From: Candidatus Roseilinea sp.
GTDB taxonomy: Bacteria; Chloroflexota; Anaerolineae; J036; Brachytrichaceae
Assembly: GCA_026003755.1 (NCBI GenBank)
Contig: BPHV01000001.1
Location: 904,393 to 968,392, forward strand
Direction of reading: 5' to 3'
DNA: 64,000 nt
This document shows, in pieces, positions 10,493 through 19,738 of the stretch. The first letter of the stretch is position 1. Each line of letters starts with the position of its first letter. A program made the position numbers and the translations under genes. The notes below the pieces were generated by a model. It made no database searches. It was given only the letters and a program-made list of their open reading frames with translations, and was not told the origin of the DNA.

Positions 10493-10521
10493 TTCACATG
10501 TTGCCGGCCACATACTATAAT
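10493..10521 (+). promoter_or_regulatory. Predicted sigma-70 type promoter of glgP
   Basis: TTCACA (10493-10498) and a perfect TATAAT (10516-10521) are separated by 17 bases. This is one mismatch from the full consensus and the best promoter match I saw in the window. It faces away from the rpiB promoter, and the two -35 boxes lie about 33 bases apart. The predicted leader to the glgP start is about 135 bases. Confidence 0.65.
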
Positions 10522-10527
10522 GGCCGG
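10504..10527. promoter_or_regulatory. Inverted repeat flanking the glgP -10 box (candidate operator)
   Basis: The arms CCGGCCA (10504-10510) and TGGCCGG (10521-10527) are exact inverted repeats around a 10-base centre that contains most of the TATAAT box. A protein bound here would block RNA polymerase at the glgP promoter. No regulator gene is adjacent. Confidence 0.4.
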
Positions 10528-10663
10528 TAGTTTTACCAGTTTACTTTCCGCAAATCGCCGATGGCTATAGCACGAGCGCCCCAGGCGACGTACGCTGCGG
10601 TGAAACAGGCGCGTGCGGGCCGACATCCGCGGATTGCGGTGAAATATCGAAATGGAGGAATCC

Positions 10664-12853
10664 GTGTCAGAGCTCGTCGTCGAATCCCTCTGTAGCCTGT
10701 TGCCGAAACGCATTCAGAAGCTGGGAGAGATCGCCTACAACCTGTGGTGGACTTGGCATCCCGAAGCGCAACGCGTCTTCCAGCGCATCGAGCCGGTGCT
10801 GTGGGAGGAGGTGTATCACAACCCGGTCAAGTTCCTGCGTCGCGTGCCGCGCGAGGCGCTTTCGGACGCGATCAAGGATCGGCGCCTGCTCGACGCTTAC
10901 GACCGTGTCGTCGCCGAGTTCACCCTCTACATGAGCGGTCGTGACAACGACGATGGCAACCCCTGGTTCCAGCATTACGCCAACGCATGGCCGACGCACA
11001 AGGGCCCGGTGGCTTACTTCTCTTTCGAGTTCGGCCTGACCGAGGTGCTGCCCATGTATGCCGGCGGACTCGGCGTCTTGGCCGCCGACCACCTCAAGGA
11101 AGCCAGCGACCTAAACGTGCCGATGGTTGGGGTGGGCTTCCTATATCTACAGGGTTACTTCCGACAGCGAATCACCGAGGACGGTTGGCAAGAAGCCGAC
11201 TACGAGCATCTCGACTTTGAGCAGTTGCCGATCATCCAGGTGCACGACGACGTCGGAGCCCCCCTGGTGCTGTGCGTGGAGTTGCCGGGGCGCTGCGTGC
11301 ACTTCAACTTATGGCAAGCCCAGGTCGGTCGGGTGCCGCTCTACCTGATAGACACCGATCTGCCGGAGAACACGCCGCAAGATCGCGTGCTCACCCAGCG
11401 CCTATACAGCCCCGATCCGGATACGCGCATCAACCAGGAGATGGTGCTGGGCATCGGCGGCGTGCGCGCGCTGCGCGCATTGAAGATCAATCCGGCCGTC
11501 TGGCACATGAACGAGGGACACGCTGCGTTCAGCACGCTCGAACGCACCCGCGAGCTGGTCAAACAGGGCATGAGCTTTGAGCAAGCCAGGGAGGTCGTGC
11601 GCCAGAGCACCGTGTTCACCACGCACACGCCTGTGCCCGCCGGCAACGATCGCTTCCCGAAGTGGCTCATCGATCAACATCTGAACGGCCTATGGAACGA
11701 GCTGGGGCTCACCCGCGAGGAATTCATGGCGCTTGCGGAGGATGAAGGGGCTTTCGGCATGACGCCGCTGGCGCTGCGTATGTCGGCCAAGGCCAACGGC
11801 GTAAGTGAGCTGCACGGCCAGGTTTCACGCGCGATGTGGCAGTGGATGTATCCCAACCAGCCTGTGCCGATCTCACACATCACCAACGGCGTGCACACGA
11901 CCACCTGGTTGGCGCGACGGATGCGCCGGTTGCTCGACGAGTACCTCGGCGCCGGCTGGTATGCCCGCCTGGACGACCCGGCCACCTGGCAGCTCGTTTA
12001 CGAGATCCCCGACGATGAGCTATGGGCGGTGCGCAAGCACCTCAAGCGCAAGCTCGCCCAGTTCATGCGCGAGCGCGCCCGCGCCAAGTGGGTCACGCAC
12101 AGCCAACACCCGGTGCAGACTATCGCCAGCGGCGTGATGATTGACCCCAACGCGCTGACCATCGGCTTCGCGCGCCGGTTCGCCACCTACAAGCGCGCCT
12201 CGCTCATCCTGCGCGATGTTCCGCGCTTGCTGCGCATCCTCAACAACCCGGCGCGGCCTGTGCAAATCATCTATGCCGGCAAAGCGCACCCCAACGACGA
12301 GCCCGGCAAGCGACTGATCCAGGAACTATACCGGGTGATCAAGAACGCCGACACTGCGGGGCGTATGGTGTTCATCGAGGACTACGACATCAACGTGGCG
12401 CGTCATCTGGTGCAGGGCGTGGACGTGTGGATGAACACGCCGCGCCGGCCCTACGAGGCCAGCGGCACAAGCGGCATGAAAGCCGCGCTCAACGGCGCGA
12501 TCAACTTCAGCGTCCTCGATGGCTGGTGGCGCGAAGCCTACGACGGCACGAACGGCTGGGCCATCGGCGAAGACCGCGCCTATGACAGCCCGGAAGAGCA
12601 AGATCGGATAGACTGCGAATCGCTGTTCAACACCCTAGAGCGCGAAATCATCCCGCTTTACTACGACGCGGACGAAGACGGCATTCCGCATCGCTGGCTG
12701 CAGCGCGCGAAAGCATCCATCGCTACGATTGCGCCGCGCTTCAGCACCCGTCGCATGCTGAAACAGTATGTGGAGGAGATGTACGCGCCGCTGGTCAGCC
12801 GCCCAGCCGCGCCCTCGACCGAGCGCCCGGTCAACGAGCCGGTGCAGGTCTGA
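10664..12853 (+). CDS. glgP: Alpha-glucan (glycogen/maltodextrin) phosphorylase
   Basis: This protein of about 729 residues is a GT35 phosphorylase, which releases glucose-1-phosphate from alpha-1,4-glucans using pyridoxal phosphate. The N-terminal YNLWWTWHPEA segment is typical of the bacterial subfamily with a DUF3417-like leader. The cofactor motif EASGTSGMKAALN, with the PLP lysine near residue 606, is intact. I chose the GTG at 10664 because GGAGGA ends 5-6 bases upstream of it. An in-frame ATG at 10652 contains that Shine-Dalgarno sequence and has none of its own. The gene feeds hexose phosphate to the divergent pentose phosphate block. Confidence 0.93.
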   Translation: MSELVVESLCSLLPKRIQKLGEIAYNLWWTWHPEAQRVFQRIEPVLWEEVYHNPVKFLRRVPREALSDAIKDRRLLDAYDRVVAEFTLYMSGRDNDDGNPWFQHYANAWPTHKGPVAYFSFEFGLTEVLPMYAGGLGVLAADHLKEASDLNVPMVGVGFLYLQGYFRQRITEDGWQEADYEHLDFEQLPIIQVHDDVGAPLVLCVELPGRCVHFNLWQAQVGRVPLYLIDTDLPENTPQDRVLTQRLYSPDPDTRINQEMVLGIGGVRALRALKINPAVWHMNEGHAAFSTLERTRELVKQGMSFEQAREVVRQSTVFTTHTPVPAGNDRFPKWLIDQHLNGLWNELGLTREEFMALAEDEGAFGMTPLALRMSAKANGVSELHGQVSRAMWQWMYPNQPVPISHITNGVHTTTWLARRMRRLLDEYLGAGWYARLDDPATWQLVYEIPDDELWAVRKHLKRKLAQFMRERARAKWVTHSQHPVQTIASGVMIDPNALTIGFARRFATYKRASLILRDVPRLLRILNNPARPVQIIYAGKAHPNDEPGKRLIQELYRVIKNADTAGRMVFIEDYDINVARHLVQGVDVWMNTPRRPYEASGTSGMKAALNGAINFSVLDGWWREAYDGTNGWAIGEDRAYDSPEEQDRIDCESLFNTLEREIIPLYYDADEDGIPHRWLQRAKASIATIAPRFSTRRMLKQYVEEMYAPLVSRPAAPSTERPVNEPVQV

Positions 12854-12892
12854 ACGGCCACCGGCCCCATCCCAACGCACCGCGCCGGGCGT

Positions 12893-13915
12893 CTACTTGG
12901 CTGCAAAATGCGCGTCTAACAGCGCGATGACAGCGCGCGGCTCATCCCAGTGAGCCAGCGCGCCGGCGCTCGGCAGGCATTCAATGCGCCAGTTCGGCTT
13001 GTCGCAAAACTCGCCCACCCGCTCGTAGCCGGCAAAGGGGTCCCGGCCGAAGATCGCCAAACACGGCTGCGGCAATGCGCGATATACCTCCAGGATGTTC
13101 GAGGTAAAGAGCTGAAAGGCGATGAAGTAATACGGCGCATTTTCGGCAAGCGGCTGGTGGCTGGTGGCGTAGGCGTAATCCACCAGCGCGCGATTGAGCC
13201 GAGTGCGGCGGCTGGATTGTAGGAAGAAACGCAGGCCTGGGCGCGAAGTGAGCACGTCGTAGATCGGCCGGCGCCAGATCGGCACGCGTAGCGCGCCGAG
13301 GAGCAGATCGCTGGAGCGCAGCGACTGACTGCGCCAACTGAAGCCCGTCGGGGAGAGGAAGGCCAACGAGCGAAATAGCAACGGGCGCACCTGCGCTGCC
13401 AGGGCGAGAAACTCGCTCCCCAGCGACAACGCCACCGCATCTACACTCGCGCCATTCAGCTCTTGCTCGATGAGATCGAGGATAGCATCGCGAAACAGCG
13501 CCGGCCTATAGACGCGGTCGCTTCGATCCGAGAAGCCGTAGCCCGGAAAGTCGAGGGCGATCACCCGCCGCGACTGCGCATAATGATCATAAAGCGGCTT
13601 CATCTCAAACGATGAAGCCGCGGCATTAATCGAGTGAAGCAAAACCAGCGGCGGCACGCCTCTGCGGAGCGGTCCGGCGACATAGTATGCTAACTGCCCG
13701 GCGCGTCGTCCACGAAAGCGAACTAACTCGCCATCGAGTGCCGCCGTCAGCGGCACATTGTGATTGACATAGTTGCGCGACCAGGCAATCAACGCCAGGA
13801 AGAGCCCCAAGAAGGCACCGGTGGCGGCGGCTAATGCGACGGGCAGCCGGGCTGGCCGACCCGGTGATCTGCGGTCAGGCGTAGGTGTGATGGTCTGTCT
13901 AGGCGTCTGCGGCAT
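12893..13915 (-). CDS. Membrane-anchored alpha/beta hydrolase
   Basis: This 340-residue protein has one N-terminal membrane segment (about 24-46) followed by an alpha/beta hydrolase fold. Visible elements are the oxyanion-side motif LLHSIN (92-97), the DFPGYGFSD loop, the nucleophile Ser164 in ALSLGS, a late Asp in FGRDPF and a catalytic His in LAHWDEP. It resembles esterase, epoxide hydrolase or haloperoxidase-like members, so the substrate is open. The ATG at 13915 has a GGGA-type ribosome site. The frame extends 72 codons further upstream without conserved character. It is convergent with glgP. Confidence 0.82.
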   Translation of the reverse strand: MPQTPRQTITPTPDRRSPGRPARLPVALAAATGAFLGLFLALIAWSRNYVNHNVPLTAALDGELVRFRGRRAGQLAYYVAGPLRRGVPPLVLLHSINAAASSFEMKPLYDHYAQSRRVIALDFPGYGFSDRSDRVYRPALFRDAILDLIEQELNGASVDAVALSLGSEFLALAAQVRPLLFRSLAFLSPTGFSWRSQSLRSSDLLLGALRVPIWRRPIYDVLTSRPGLRFFLQSSRRTRLNRALVDYAYATSHQPLAENAPYYFIAFQLFTSNILEVYRALPQPCLAIFGRDPFAGYERVGEFCDKPNWRIECLPSAGALAHWDEPRAVIALLDAHFAAK

Positions 13916-14146
13916 AGAGCAATTCCCTTTGTATTCGTCGCGGGCAGGCCGCGCATTCATATCAGCCCAGCACGGCAGATAAGAATCGGCGCAGGCTGCC
14001 GTTGCACCATTGCGCGTCTGTCTGATGATAGCGCAAGCGCGGCAAAGGATGTCCAAGCTGCCGATCCTCCCTTGAAATGCGCGCCGAACACAACGTGCCC
14101 AAAGCGTTAGCGACTCATAGCCAGCCCGCATCAGGCCGCTGCGCGC

Positions 14147-15280
14147 CTAAACGACGCGCACCCGGTCGCGGAGGAACGCTGCGCGGCGATTGACATCGTG
14201 CGCCGCATCTCGCGCCACGCGGAGGATGAACAGAGGGCCGTAATCCTGTATAGCCAGCGAAGCCGCCACGGCGCCGGCAATTGCTGCGCGCACGGGGTCG
14301 CCATGCGTGATGAAGTCGGCCATGAAGCCGCCGCAAAATGCGTCACCGGCGCCGGTCACATCCACGACGCGCACCGGCAGGGCCGGCACATGCCAAAATC
14401 GCCCACTGTTGCGCTCGTGCACCAGCGCGCCATCCGCACCGAGTTTGAGCACCACCACGCGCGGCCCGCGATCGGCGAACCACTTGGCGCATGGTCGGGC
14501 ATCCACGCGCGTCGGTTCTTCGTGAAACAGGCTCGCCGCTTCCTGGACGCTGGGCAGGAAGATGTCCACTTGCGCCAGCATCTCTTCCACATACGGCATC
14601 AGCCTCGGTTGCATCGCGCGCTCGCCCGGGTCGGCGCTGACGACGCTCACGCCATGGCGTCGCGCCACCTCGGGCAGATAGCGCTGCGCGCGAATGCTGC
14701 TGGGGGCGATGTGCAGGCCGAGCACCAACTCCCCACTTTCGACTCCTAACATTCGGGATTCCAAAGAGGAAGTGGGGAGTAGGGAGTCGGAGGTGCGACG
14801 GCGCGCCGCGAAGTACAGCTCAAGGTCTTCGGGAGTAAAAGCAAGTGGCTCATAGTTACGCGGATCGTCCTGTCCCGGCGTGGAGTGCACGTAGTCGTCC
14901 AGCGCAGGCGGCAAGGCCAATCCCCAGCGGGCAAAATGCTTTGCGGGTTCGGTATCTACGCGCGTGTTCTCGTCGAGATAGGCATAGAACGTGCGATGAT
15001 CCTGCCAGCCAGGCACCCGGCGGATGCCGCGCACGTCAAAGCCATGGTCGCGCAAGTCATCCAACCAACCGGTCGGGTAATTCTCGCCTACGCGGGCAAG
15101 GATGGCGACGCGCTCCAGCCACACTCGCGCGCCGGCGGCGGCGTAGAGTGCGTTGCCGCCCATCTCCATCAGCCGCGCTTCACCCCGGGCCGTGATGATG
15201 TAATCGGTGCGCAGCCCCCCACAACACAGCAGCACGCGCGAATTCGGAATCGAATGGCGAAGGGCAAGCGCGCCGGCCAT
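14147..15280 (-). CDS. PfkB family carbohydrate kinase
   Basis: This 377-residue ribokinase-like sugar or nucleoside kinase has GGNALYAAAGARVW near residue 41 (substrate-side Gly motif). The C-terminal DVTGAGDAFCGGF (307-319) contains the anion hole and the catalytic Asp313. Residues about 161-185 (RRRTSDSLL to GVESGEL) look like an in-frame insertion. The DNA there (14728-14797) is a period-7 array with 11-base inverted arms, unlike the rest of the gene. The substrate is unknown. It lies 57 bases downstream of the BtpA-like gene on the same strand. Confidence 0.87.
   Translation of the reverse strand: MAGALALRHSIPNSRVLLCCGGLRTDYIITARGEARLMEMGGNALYAAAGARVWLERVAILARVGENYPTGWLDDLRDHGFDVRGIRRVPGWQDHRTFYAYLDENTRVDTEPAKHFARWGLALPPALDDYVHSTPGQDDPRNYEPLAFTPEDLELYFAARRRTSDSLLPTSSLESRMLGVESGELVLGLHIAPSSIRAQRYLPEVARRHGVSVVSADPGERAMQPRLMPYVEEMLAQVDIFLPSVQEAASLFHEEPTRVDARPCAKWFADRGPRVVVLKLGADGALVHERNSGRFWHVPALPVRVVDVTGAGDAFCGGFMADFITHGDPVRAAIAGAVAASLAIQDYGPLFILRVARDAAHDVNRRAAFLRDRVRVV
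14728..14797. repeat. Heptamer array with 11-bp inverted arms inside the PfkB gene
   Basis: The arms ACTCCCCACTT (14728-14738) and AAGTGGGGAGT (14770-14780) are exact inverted repeats separated by 31 bases. Both arms belong to runs of degenerate 7-base units (ACTCCCC, ACTTTCG, ACTCCTA on one side; GGGGAGT, AGGGAGT, CGGAGGT on the other). The array keeps the reading frame open. Confidence 0.6.
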
Positions 15281-15337
15281 CTCGCGATTCTTGTGCCGCG
15301 ACGCCCCATCTCAGGCTCATGCGCCCGGGCGCCCAGC

Positions 15338-16138
15338 TCACTTCGCCAAGGCGACTAATTCGCGCACCTTCTCAACATCCCACTCAACCGGCATTCCATT
15401 GCGGGGTGGCAGGCCGCGGCGAATGAACGCGGCGTGCACGATGAAATGGTCGGCGCGGTTGACGAAAAACTTCATCGCTTGCGGTGAAACGCCGCCGCCT
15501 AGGATGAGCGGCACAGGCAGTTTGAGAGGTCTCACCTCGTCAAACATGCGAATGGACTGTTCGGGCGTCCGGCCGGTCAGAATCAGGCCGTCGGCGCGAC
15601 CAAACTCGACGGCTTGACGGCACATCTCCGGCAGCGGAATGGGGGCCAGCGGCTCGCCCAGCCGGTCGTACACATCGGCCAGGATCTTAATGTGCTGGGC
15701 GTTGAGATGATGGCGCGTCTTGATCGCTTCGTAGGCCACGCCCTGCACGATCCCCTCGGCCTTCAGCATCGCGCCGACGTAAACTTTGATGCGCACGAAC
15801 TGCGCGCCGATGGCATGCGCGATCTCGATGGATTCTTTGCCGCTGTTCTGCATTAAACACACGCCCAACGCCACATCGGGGAAGGCGCGACGGAGTTCCT
15901 GACCGATCGTCGTCATGTGCGACACGGTGTGTTCGGCCACGTGCGGACCGACCGGCGTGTCGTTGACGTCCTGGAAATAGAACGCGCGCACCCCGCCTTC
16001 ATAGGCAATCTGCGCGTGGATCAGCGCGTGGTCAATGATCTTGTGCAAGGGCTGAAAGTCGGGGCGAAAGGATTCCCGGGATGGCAACAGATGAATCGCA
16101 GCGATGATGCGCGGGAGCTTTACGGAGTCGGTAGTCAT
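15338..16138 (-). CDS. BtpA/SgcQ family protein
   Basis: This 266-residue predicted TIM-barrel protein resembles the BtpA/SgcQ family. Recognisable parts are the N-terminal AAIHLLP strand, YEGGVRAFYFQDVND, the VRIKVYVGAMLKAEGIVQG stretch and a phosphate-binding-like GRADGLILTG followed by LILGGGVSPQ. BtpA is reported to affect photosystem I accumulation in cyanobacteria, and SgcQ sits in an uncharacterised sugar operon of E. coli. The true activity is unsettled. The ATG at 16138 is preferred to an upstream in-frame TTG. Its PfkB kinase neighbour suggests a sugar- or nucleoside-linked pathway here. Confidence 0.75.
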   Translation of the reverse strand: MTTDSVKLPRIIAAIHLLPSRESFRPDFQPLHKIIDHALIHAQIAYEGGVRAFYFQDVNDTPVGPHVAEHTVSHMTTIGQELRRAFPDVALGVCLMQNSGKESIEIAHAIGAQFVRIKVYVGAMLKAEGIVQGVAYEAIKTRHHLNAQHIKILADVYDRLGEPLAPIPLPEMCRQAVEFGRADGLILTGRTPEQSIRMFDEVRPLKLPVPLILGGGVSPQAMKFFVNRADHFIVHAAFIRRGLPPRNGMPVEWDVEKVRELVALAK

Positions 16139-16245
16139 AGGCCTGTGCAATTACCGGTACCCAGCTTGGGTGTGAAGCCAAATTGTAACGGAAGATGAAA
16201 GGCCAGCGCATCCGCAACTGCACCGGTGCGATCCAGCATCCCCAC

Positions 16246-17475
16246 CTACGGCAAATAGACGAGCGGATTTTGCGGCACGCCGCCGTAGCGAATCTCGAAG
16301 TGCAGGTGTGGGCCGGTCGAATTGCCGGTGCTGCCCATCGCGCCGATGATTTGCCCGCGCGAGACTGCCTGGCCGGGGTCCACATACCACTGGCTCAGGT
16401 GCGCGTAGAGTGTGGCGAAGCCGTTGCCGTGGTCTATCTGCACCATGTAACCATAGCCGACGTTGCTCCAGCCGGCGTAGGTCACATAGCCGCCGTCGGA
16501 TGCGTAGATCGGTATGCCGATGGCGTTGGCGATATCAATCCCGCGGTGGTAATAGCGGAAGCCCTGAGAAATATAGCCGCGCGTGGGCCAGGCGAACGCG
16601 CCTCCAGCCGTAAAGCGAGGCGCCGGTCCGGCATAGGCGGAACCGCTGGCCGGCGCGCGCCTGGCATCAGCCTGGACGACGCGCGGGACAAATGGCTTGA
16701 CGCCGCCGGGCACGACGATCCGCATGCCGGGCAGCAGATTCGCGCCATTGGTCAAACCGTTTAACGGCGAATTCAGGATATCGTCCACCTTGGCCTTGAA
16801 TCGCTCCGCGATGCTCGAGAGGGTATCGTTGGCCTCGACGGTGTACAAAATGCCGTCCACCGGCAAGATGTTGAGCACCTGGCCAACTCGCAACATGTCC
16901 GGGTTATCCTCGATCTCCCGGTTCGACCACACAATCGTGGTAGGCAATAGGCCAAAGCGCTGAGCGATGGTCTCGACGTTGTCACCCGGCTTGACCGTGT
17001 AGGTGATGATGCCGGTCCGCGACTCGGCCGGCTTAGCGGCTACGAACACCAGGTTACGCACGATGAGCGACGAATCCTGATTCGCCGCGCCGACGGCCGG
17101 GAGTGGGCTGAACGGTGCAGCAAGAATGCCGCCCCCGGTGAGGATGGTTGGCGAACGGACACTGCCCTGAGCCGCGCCGGACGGCGTGGGCACGGCGATC
17201 GCCGCTGCGCCGCTCCTGCCGGCGGCTCCTGCACCTAGGCCAGCCAGCATCACAGCCAAGACCAGCACGAAGACGATCGCGCTGTGCGCCGTGAAACGCC
17301 CAACGACGATGAGGGCGCGCCAGCGCGCTTCTTCCGAGCGCAACAGCGCCCGCGAGGTCGCCACCGTCCTGGTCGCGCGCTGGCGCGCCAGCCGCACTAA
17401 GCGCTGCGTCTGCGCGATGAACCGCCGGCGCCCAACAACTTTGTTATTCCGTTCCGAGTCCATATCACGAGGCAC
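16246..17475 (-). CDS. LysM domain M23 family metallopeptidase
   Basis: This 409-residue cell-wall hydrolase has a cytoplasmic basic N-terminus and one membrane segment (about 64-85). Two LysM domains follow (about 158-204 and 210-255), then a C-terminal lysostaphin-like M23 domain. Zinc ligands are visible: His310 and Asp314 in HRGIDIA, and the HLH of GPHLHFEIR (390-392). It should act outside the membrane, cutting peptidoglycan cross-links or, if inactive, binding glycan. An ATG four codons in is an alternative start. The next gene upstream is a close paralogue, indicating a tandem duplication. Confidence 0.92.
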   Translation of the reverse strand: MPRDMDSERNNKVVGRRRFIAQTQRLVRLARQRATRTVATSRALLRSEEARWRALIVVGRFTAHSAIVFVLVLAVMLAGLGAGAAGRSGAAAIAVPTPSGAAQGSVRSPTILTGGGILAAPFSPLPAVGAANQDSSLIVRNLVFVAAKPAESRTGIITYTVKPGDNVETIAQRFGLLPTTIVWSNREIEDNPDMLRVGQVLNILPVDGILYTVEANDTLSSIAERFKAKVDDILNSPLNGLTNGANLLPGMRIVVPGGVKPFVPRVVQADARRAPASGSAYAGPAPRFTAGGAFAWPTRGYISQGFRYYHRGIDIANAIGIPIYASDGGYVTYAGWSNVGYGYMVQIDHGNGFATLYAHLSQWYVDPGQAVSRGQIIGAMGSTGNSTGPHLHFEIRYGGVPQNPLVYLP

Positions 17476-17557
17476 GGATCACCCTCTGAAACGCCGGCGC
17501 CGAGTCATCGGCGCACCCGCTACCCGAAGGGTGACGCGACAAGCTTTCATTCTACCG

Positions 17558-18754
17558 TCACGGCAACAGAGACCACGGGTTGACTGCACGGCCACCGTAG
17601 CGAATCTCGTAGTGCAGATGCGGGCCGGTCGAGCGGCCAACCGATCCGATCGCCGCGATGACGGCGCCGCGTTGCACCTGCTGGCCGCACCGCACATAGA
17701 GCTGGCTGGCGTGGGCGTAGAGGGTTTGATAGCCATTGCCGTGATCGAGCACGACGTACTGGCCATAGCCCACCGGCCGGCCGGCCGCGTTCAACGAGTA
17801 GCCGGCGTAGATCACCGTGCCGGCATCCGAAGCATAGATCGGTTCACCCAGGCGGCCGGCGATGTCCAGGCCCGGATGTACGTTGCTGAAGTTATAGCCC
17901 GACAGATAGCGCCGGTTGGCCGGCCACACGAACGCCCCTGTGCCCAACGGCGGGATGGCGACTTCGCCGCACACGCCCACGCGATAGACGCGCACGCCGG
18001 CCGTCGTACGCCTCACCTCGACCGGTTTCGGCACTTGCCAAATCACCATCTCGCGCTCGCCCCCCGGCACATAGATGATCTGGCCGATGCGCAGTGGCTG
18101 GTTGATGTCGCGCAGGCCGTTGATCGGCTCGTTCACAATACGCTCCGGCGGCACGCGAAAGCGACGCGCTAAACCGTCAATCGTGTCGCCTTCCTCGACG
18201 TCCACGATCAACCCGTTCTCCGGTGGGATGATGAGCTGCTGGCCGATGCTGAGCAAGTCCGGGTTGTCCTTCAGCGTCTTGTAGTTCGACCACAAAATGG
18301 TCTCCGGCGTCAGGCCGAACTTGAGCGCGATGCCGAAGAGGGTATCGCCCGCCACCACGGAATAGGTGTTGAGTTGGCGGGGCCGTTTGCTCGCCGACCC
18401 GGCGAACGCGCTCGAATCGCTGCCGGGCAGCACGAAGTCGCGCCGGATCAGGTCAGGATTGGCCTCCGGCAGTCCGCCGATGACGACCGGTTCTATGGTC
18501 GCGCGAATGCTCCGGTTGATTTCTCGCACGCCGGGCAAGGAGAAAGGTGAACGGGAACCCTCCGGCTCCGAATCGGCGGGGACGCTCAGCCGCGCGCCGG
18601 CCAACAGACCGGCGCCCACTAGGATGGTGAGGACGAAGAAATGAGCCAGATAACGCGACCAGCCAAGGGCAGCATGCTGAGGCCTACGAGGTTGCAACTT
18701 CGGCAGTGAGCGATGAGCCTGGGATGGCAGTTCATAACGACTGCGCCGTTTCAT
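17558..18754 (-). CDS. LysM domain M23 family metallopeptidase (paralogue)
   Basis: This 398-residue protein has the same architecture as its downstream neighbour. It has an N-terminal membrane segment (about 36-55), two LysM domains (about 129-176 and 182-230) and an M23 peptidase domain. The ligands are His293 and Asp297 in HPGLDIA and His379/His381 in GPHLHYEIR. It differs by an 18-residue insert before the peptidase domain that contains a Cys. A TATAAT box on the minus strand ends nine bases before the ATG, so the leader is likely very short. Confidence 0.92.
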   Translation of the reverse strand: MKRRSRYELPSQAHRSLPKLQPRRPQHAALGWSRYLAHFFVLTILVGAGLLAGARLSVPADSEPEGSRSPFSLPGVREINRSIRATIEPVVIGGLPEANPDLIRRDFVLPGSDSSAFAGSASKRPRQLNTYSVVAGDTLFGIALKFGLTPETILWSNYKTLKDNPDLLSIGQQLIIPPENGLIVDVEEGDTIDGLARRFRVPPERIVNEPINGLRDINQPLRIGQIIYVPGGEREMVIWQVPKPVEVRRTTAGVRVYRVGVCGEVAIPPLGTGAFVWPANRRYLSGYNFSNVHPGLDIAGRLGEPIYASDAGTVIYAGYSLNAAGRPVGYGQYVVLDHGNGYQTLYAHASQLYVRCGQQVQRGAVIAAIGSVGRSTGPHLHYEIRYGGRAVNPWSLLP

Positions 18755-18762
18755 CCATCGGC

Positions 18763-18768
18763 ATTATA
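18763..18768 (-). promoter_or_regulatory. Predicted -10 box upstream of the LysM-M23 gene
   Basis: A perfect TATAAT lies on the minus strand only nine bases before the ATG at 18754. No convincing -35 box is present at 16-18 bases. If used, it would start transcription at or next to the initiation codon. Confidence 0.35.
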
Positions 18769-18949
18769 GCGATGGGCGCACAAAACGGTCTAAACAATAC
18801 GGTTTGCTCGGCGGACGGGAGCTACGCCTTCGCCTGCCCGACAAGCGCTTTCGGATACGCGCTGAGCGCGACTTAAGCCCAACACGACGGCCTAAAGTCG
18901 TCAGGACGGCCAGGATCGAGCCGCTGCTTGCGTGAGCCGCCGGGCCAAA

Positions 18950-19738
18950 TCAGGGGTAAAGATAGGGTTGCGCGGGCTGCTGTGTGGGCTCCACACGCTC
19001 GGCGACGATGACCGGGATGCGCTCGCCGGCAAATTCACCCATCGTAAACTTGCCGATCACGCGCACCCAGCTATCCACCTGCAGCATCTCAGCCTTGGGG
19101 GTTCGCACCAGCAATCCCAGTGCCGTCGCATCGGCCACGCAACAACTGACGGCGAAGCGCGAAACCCAAAACTCGTCTTGCTTGGCGCGCGGATCCTTGT
19201 AGACGAAGCCGATCACATCCGCTTCTTTGCCCTCAAAAGCGCTCAGATCGGCAGTGCGCGAGAATTCGCGCAACCAGTCCAGGATGTTCTTCGGACCGGT
19301 TGCGGCGCGTTGCGCCTGTGTGACGATCCCGACGCGGTCGGGTGCGGTCAGACCCATTCCTCGGCTTTGGATCGCGCTCGCGCCGAGCGGCCGCGCCGGC
19401 GTGAAGAAGCCGAGCAAAGCCGGCAAGACGAGCAACCCCAACGCCAGCCACGACGCGCGATGGGTATTTAGCCGGCGCCGGTTGTGCGCCTGCAGCGGAA
19501 TCACATCGAACTCGGTCAGTTCGCCCAGCGGCCGATCGAAGCGGCGATGCAGGCCGGCCTTGTAGACCATCGTCATCGCCAATGCCAGGTAGATGATAAT
19601 GGCCACGAGCGACAACCACGCGAAGCGCTGGTTGATGTAGAAAGCGAGCGTGCCATCGCTGATCTTGGCGTAGAACATCAGCCCAGATGCTGCCAGCACG
19701 ATCGCCCGGAGAAGATACTCGACCCTCGGATTCATCAT
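18950..19738 (-). CDS. TIGR03943-type membrane protein
   Basis: This 262-residue protein has two N-terminal membrane segments (about 10-27 and 36-57) and another near 95-115. A soluble C-terminal domain follows, with the signature VIGFVYKDPRAKQDEFWVSR, FAVSCCVADATALGLLV and VIVAERVEP. This is the layout of the TIGR03943 (DUF1980, YcgQ-like) family. That family is usually encoded beside a DUF318 permease and is proposed to take part in metal handling or export. No such permease is visible next to it. Its start overlaps the stop of the upstream esterase gene (ATGA), implying co-translation. Confidence 0.75.
   Translation of the reverse strand: MMNPRVEYLLRAIVLAASGLMFYAKISDGTLAFYINQRFAWLSLVAIIIYLALAMTMVYKAGLHRRFDRPLGELTEFDVIPLQAHNRRRLNTHRASWLALGLLVLPALLGFFTPARPLGASAIQSRGMGLTAPDRVGIVTQAQRAATGPKNILDWLREFSRTADLSAFEGKEADVIGFVYKDPRAKQDEFWVSRFAVSCCVADATALGLLVRTPKAEMLQVDSWVRVIGKFTMGEFAGERIPVIVAERVEPTQQPAQPYLYP

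Noticed and set aside
13150-13166. GGCTGGT repeated twice in the alpha/beta hydrolase gene
   Set aside because: Only two units, in a GC-rich coding context; chance is a sufficient explanation.
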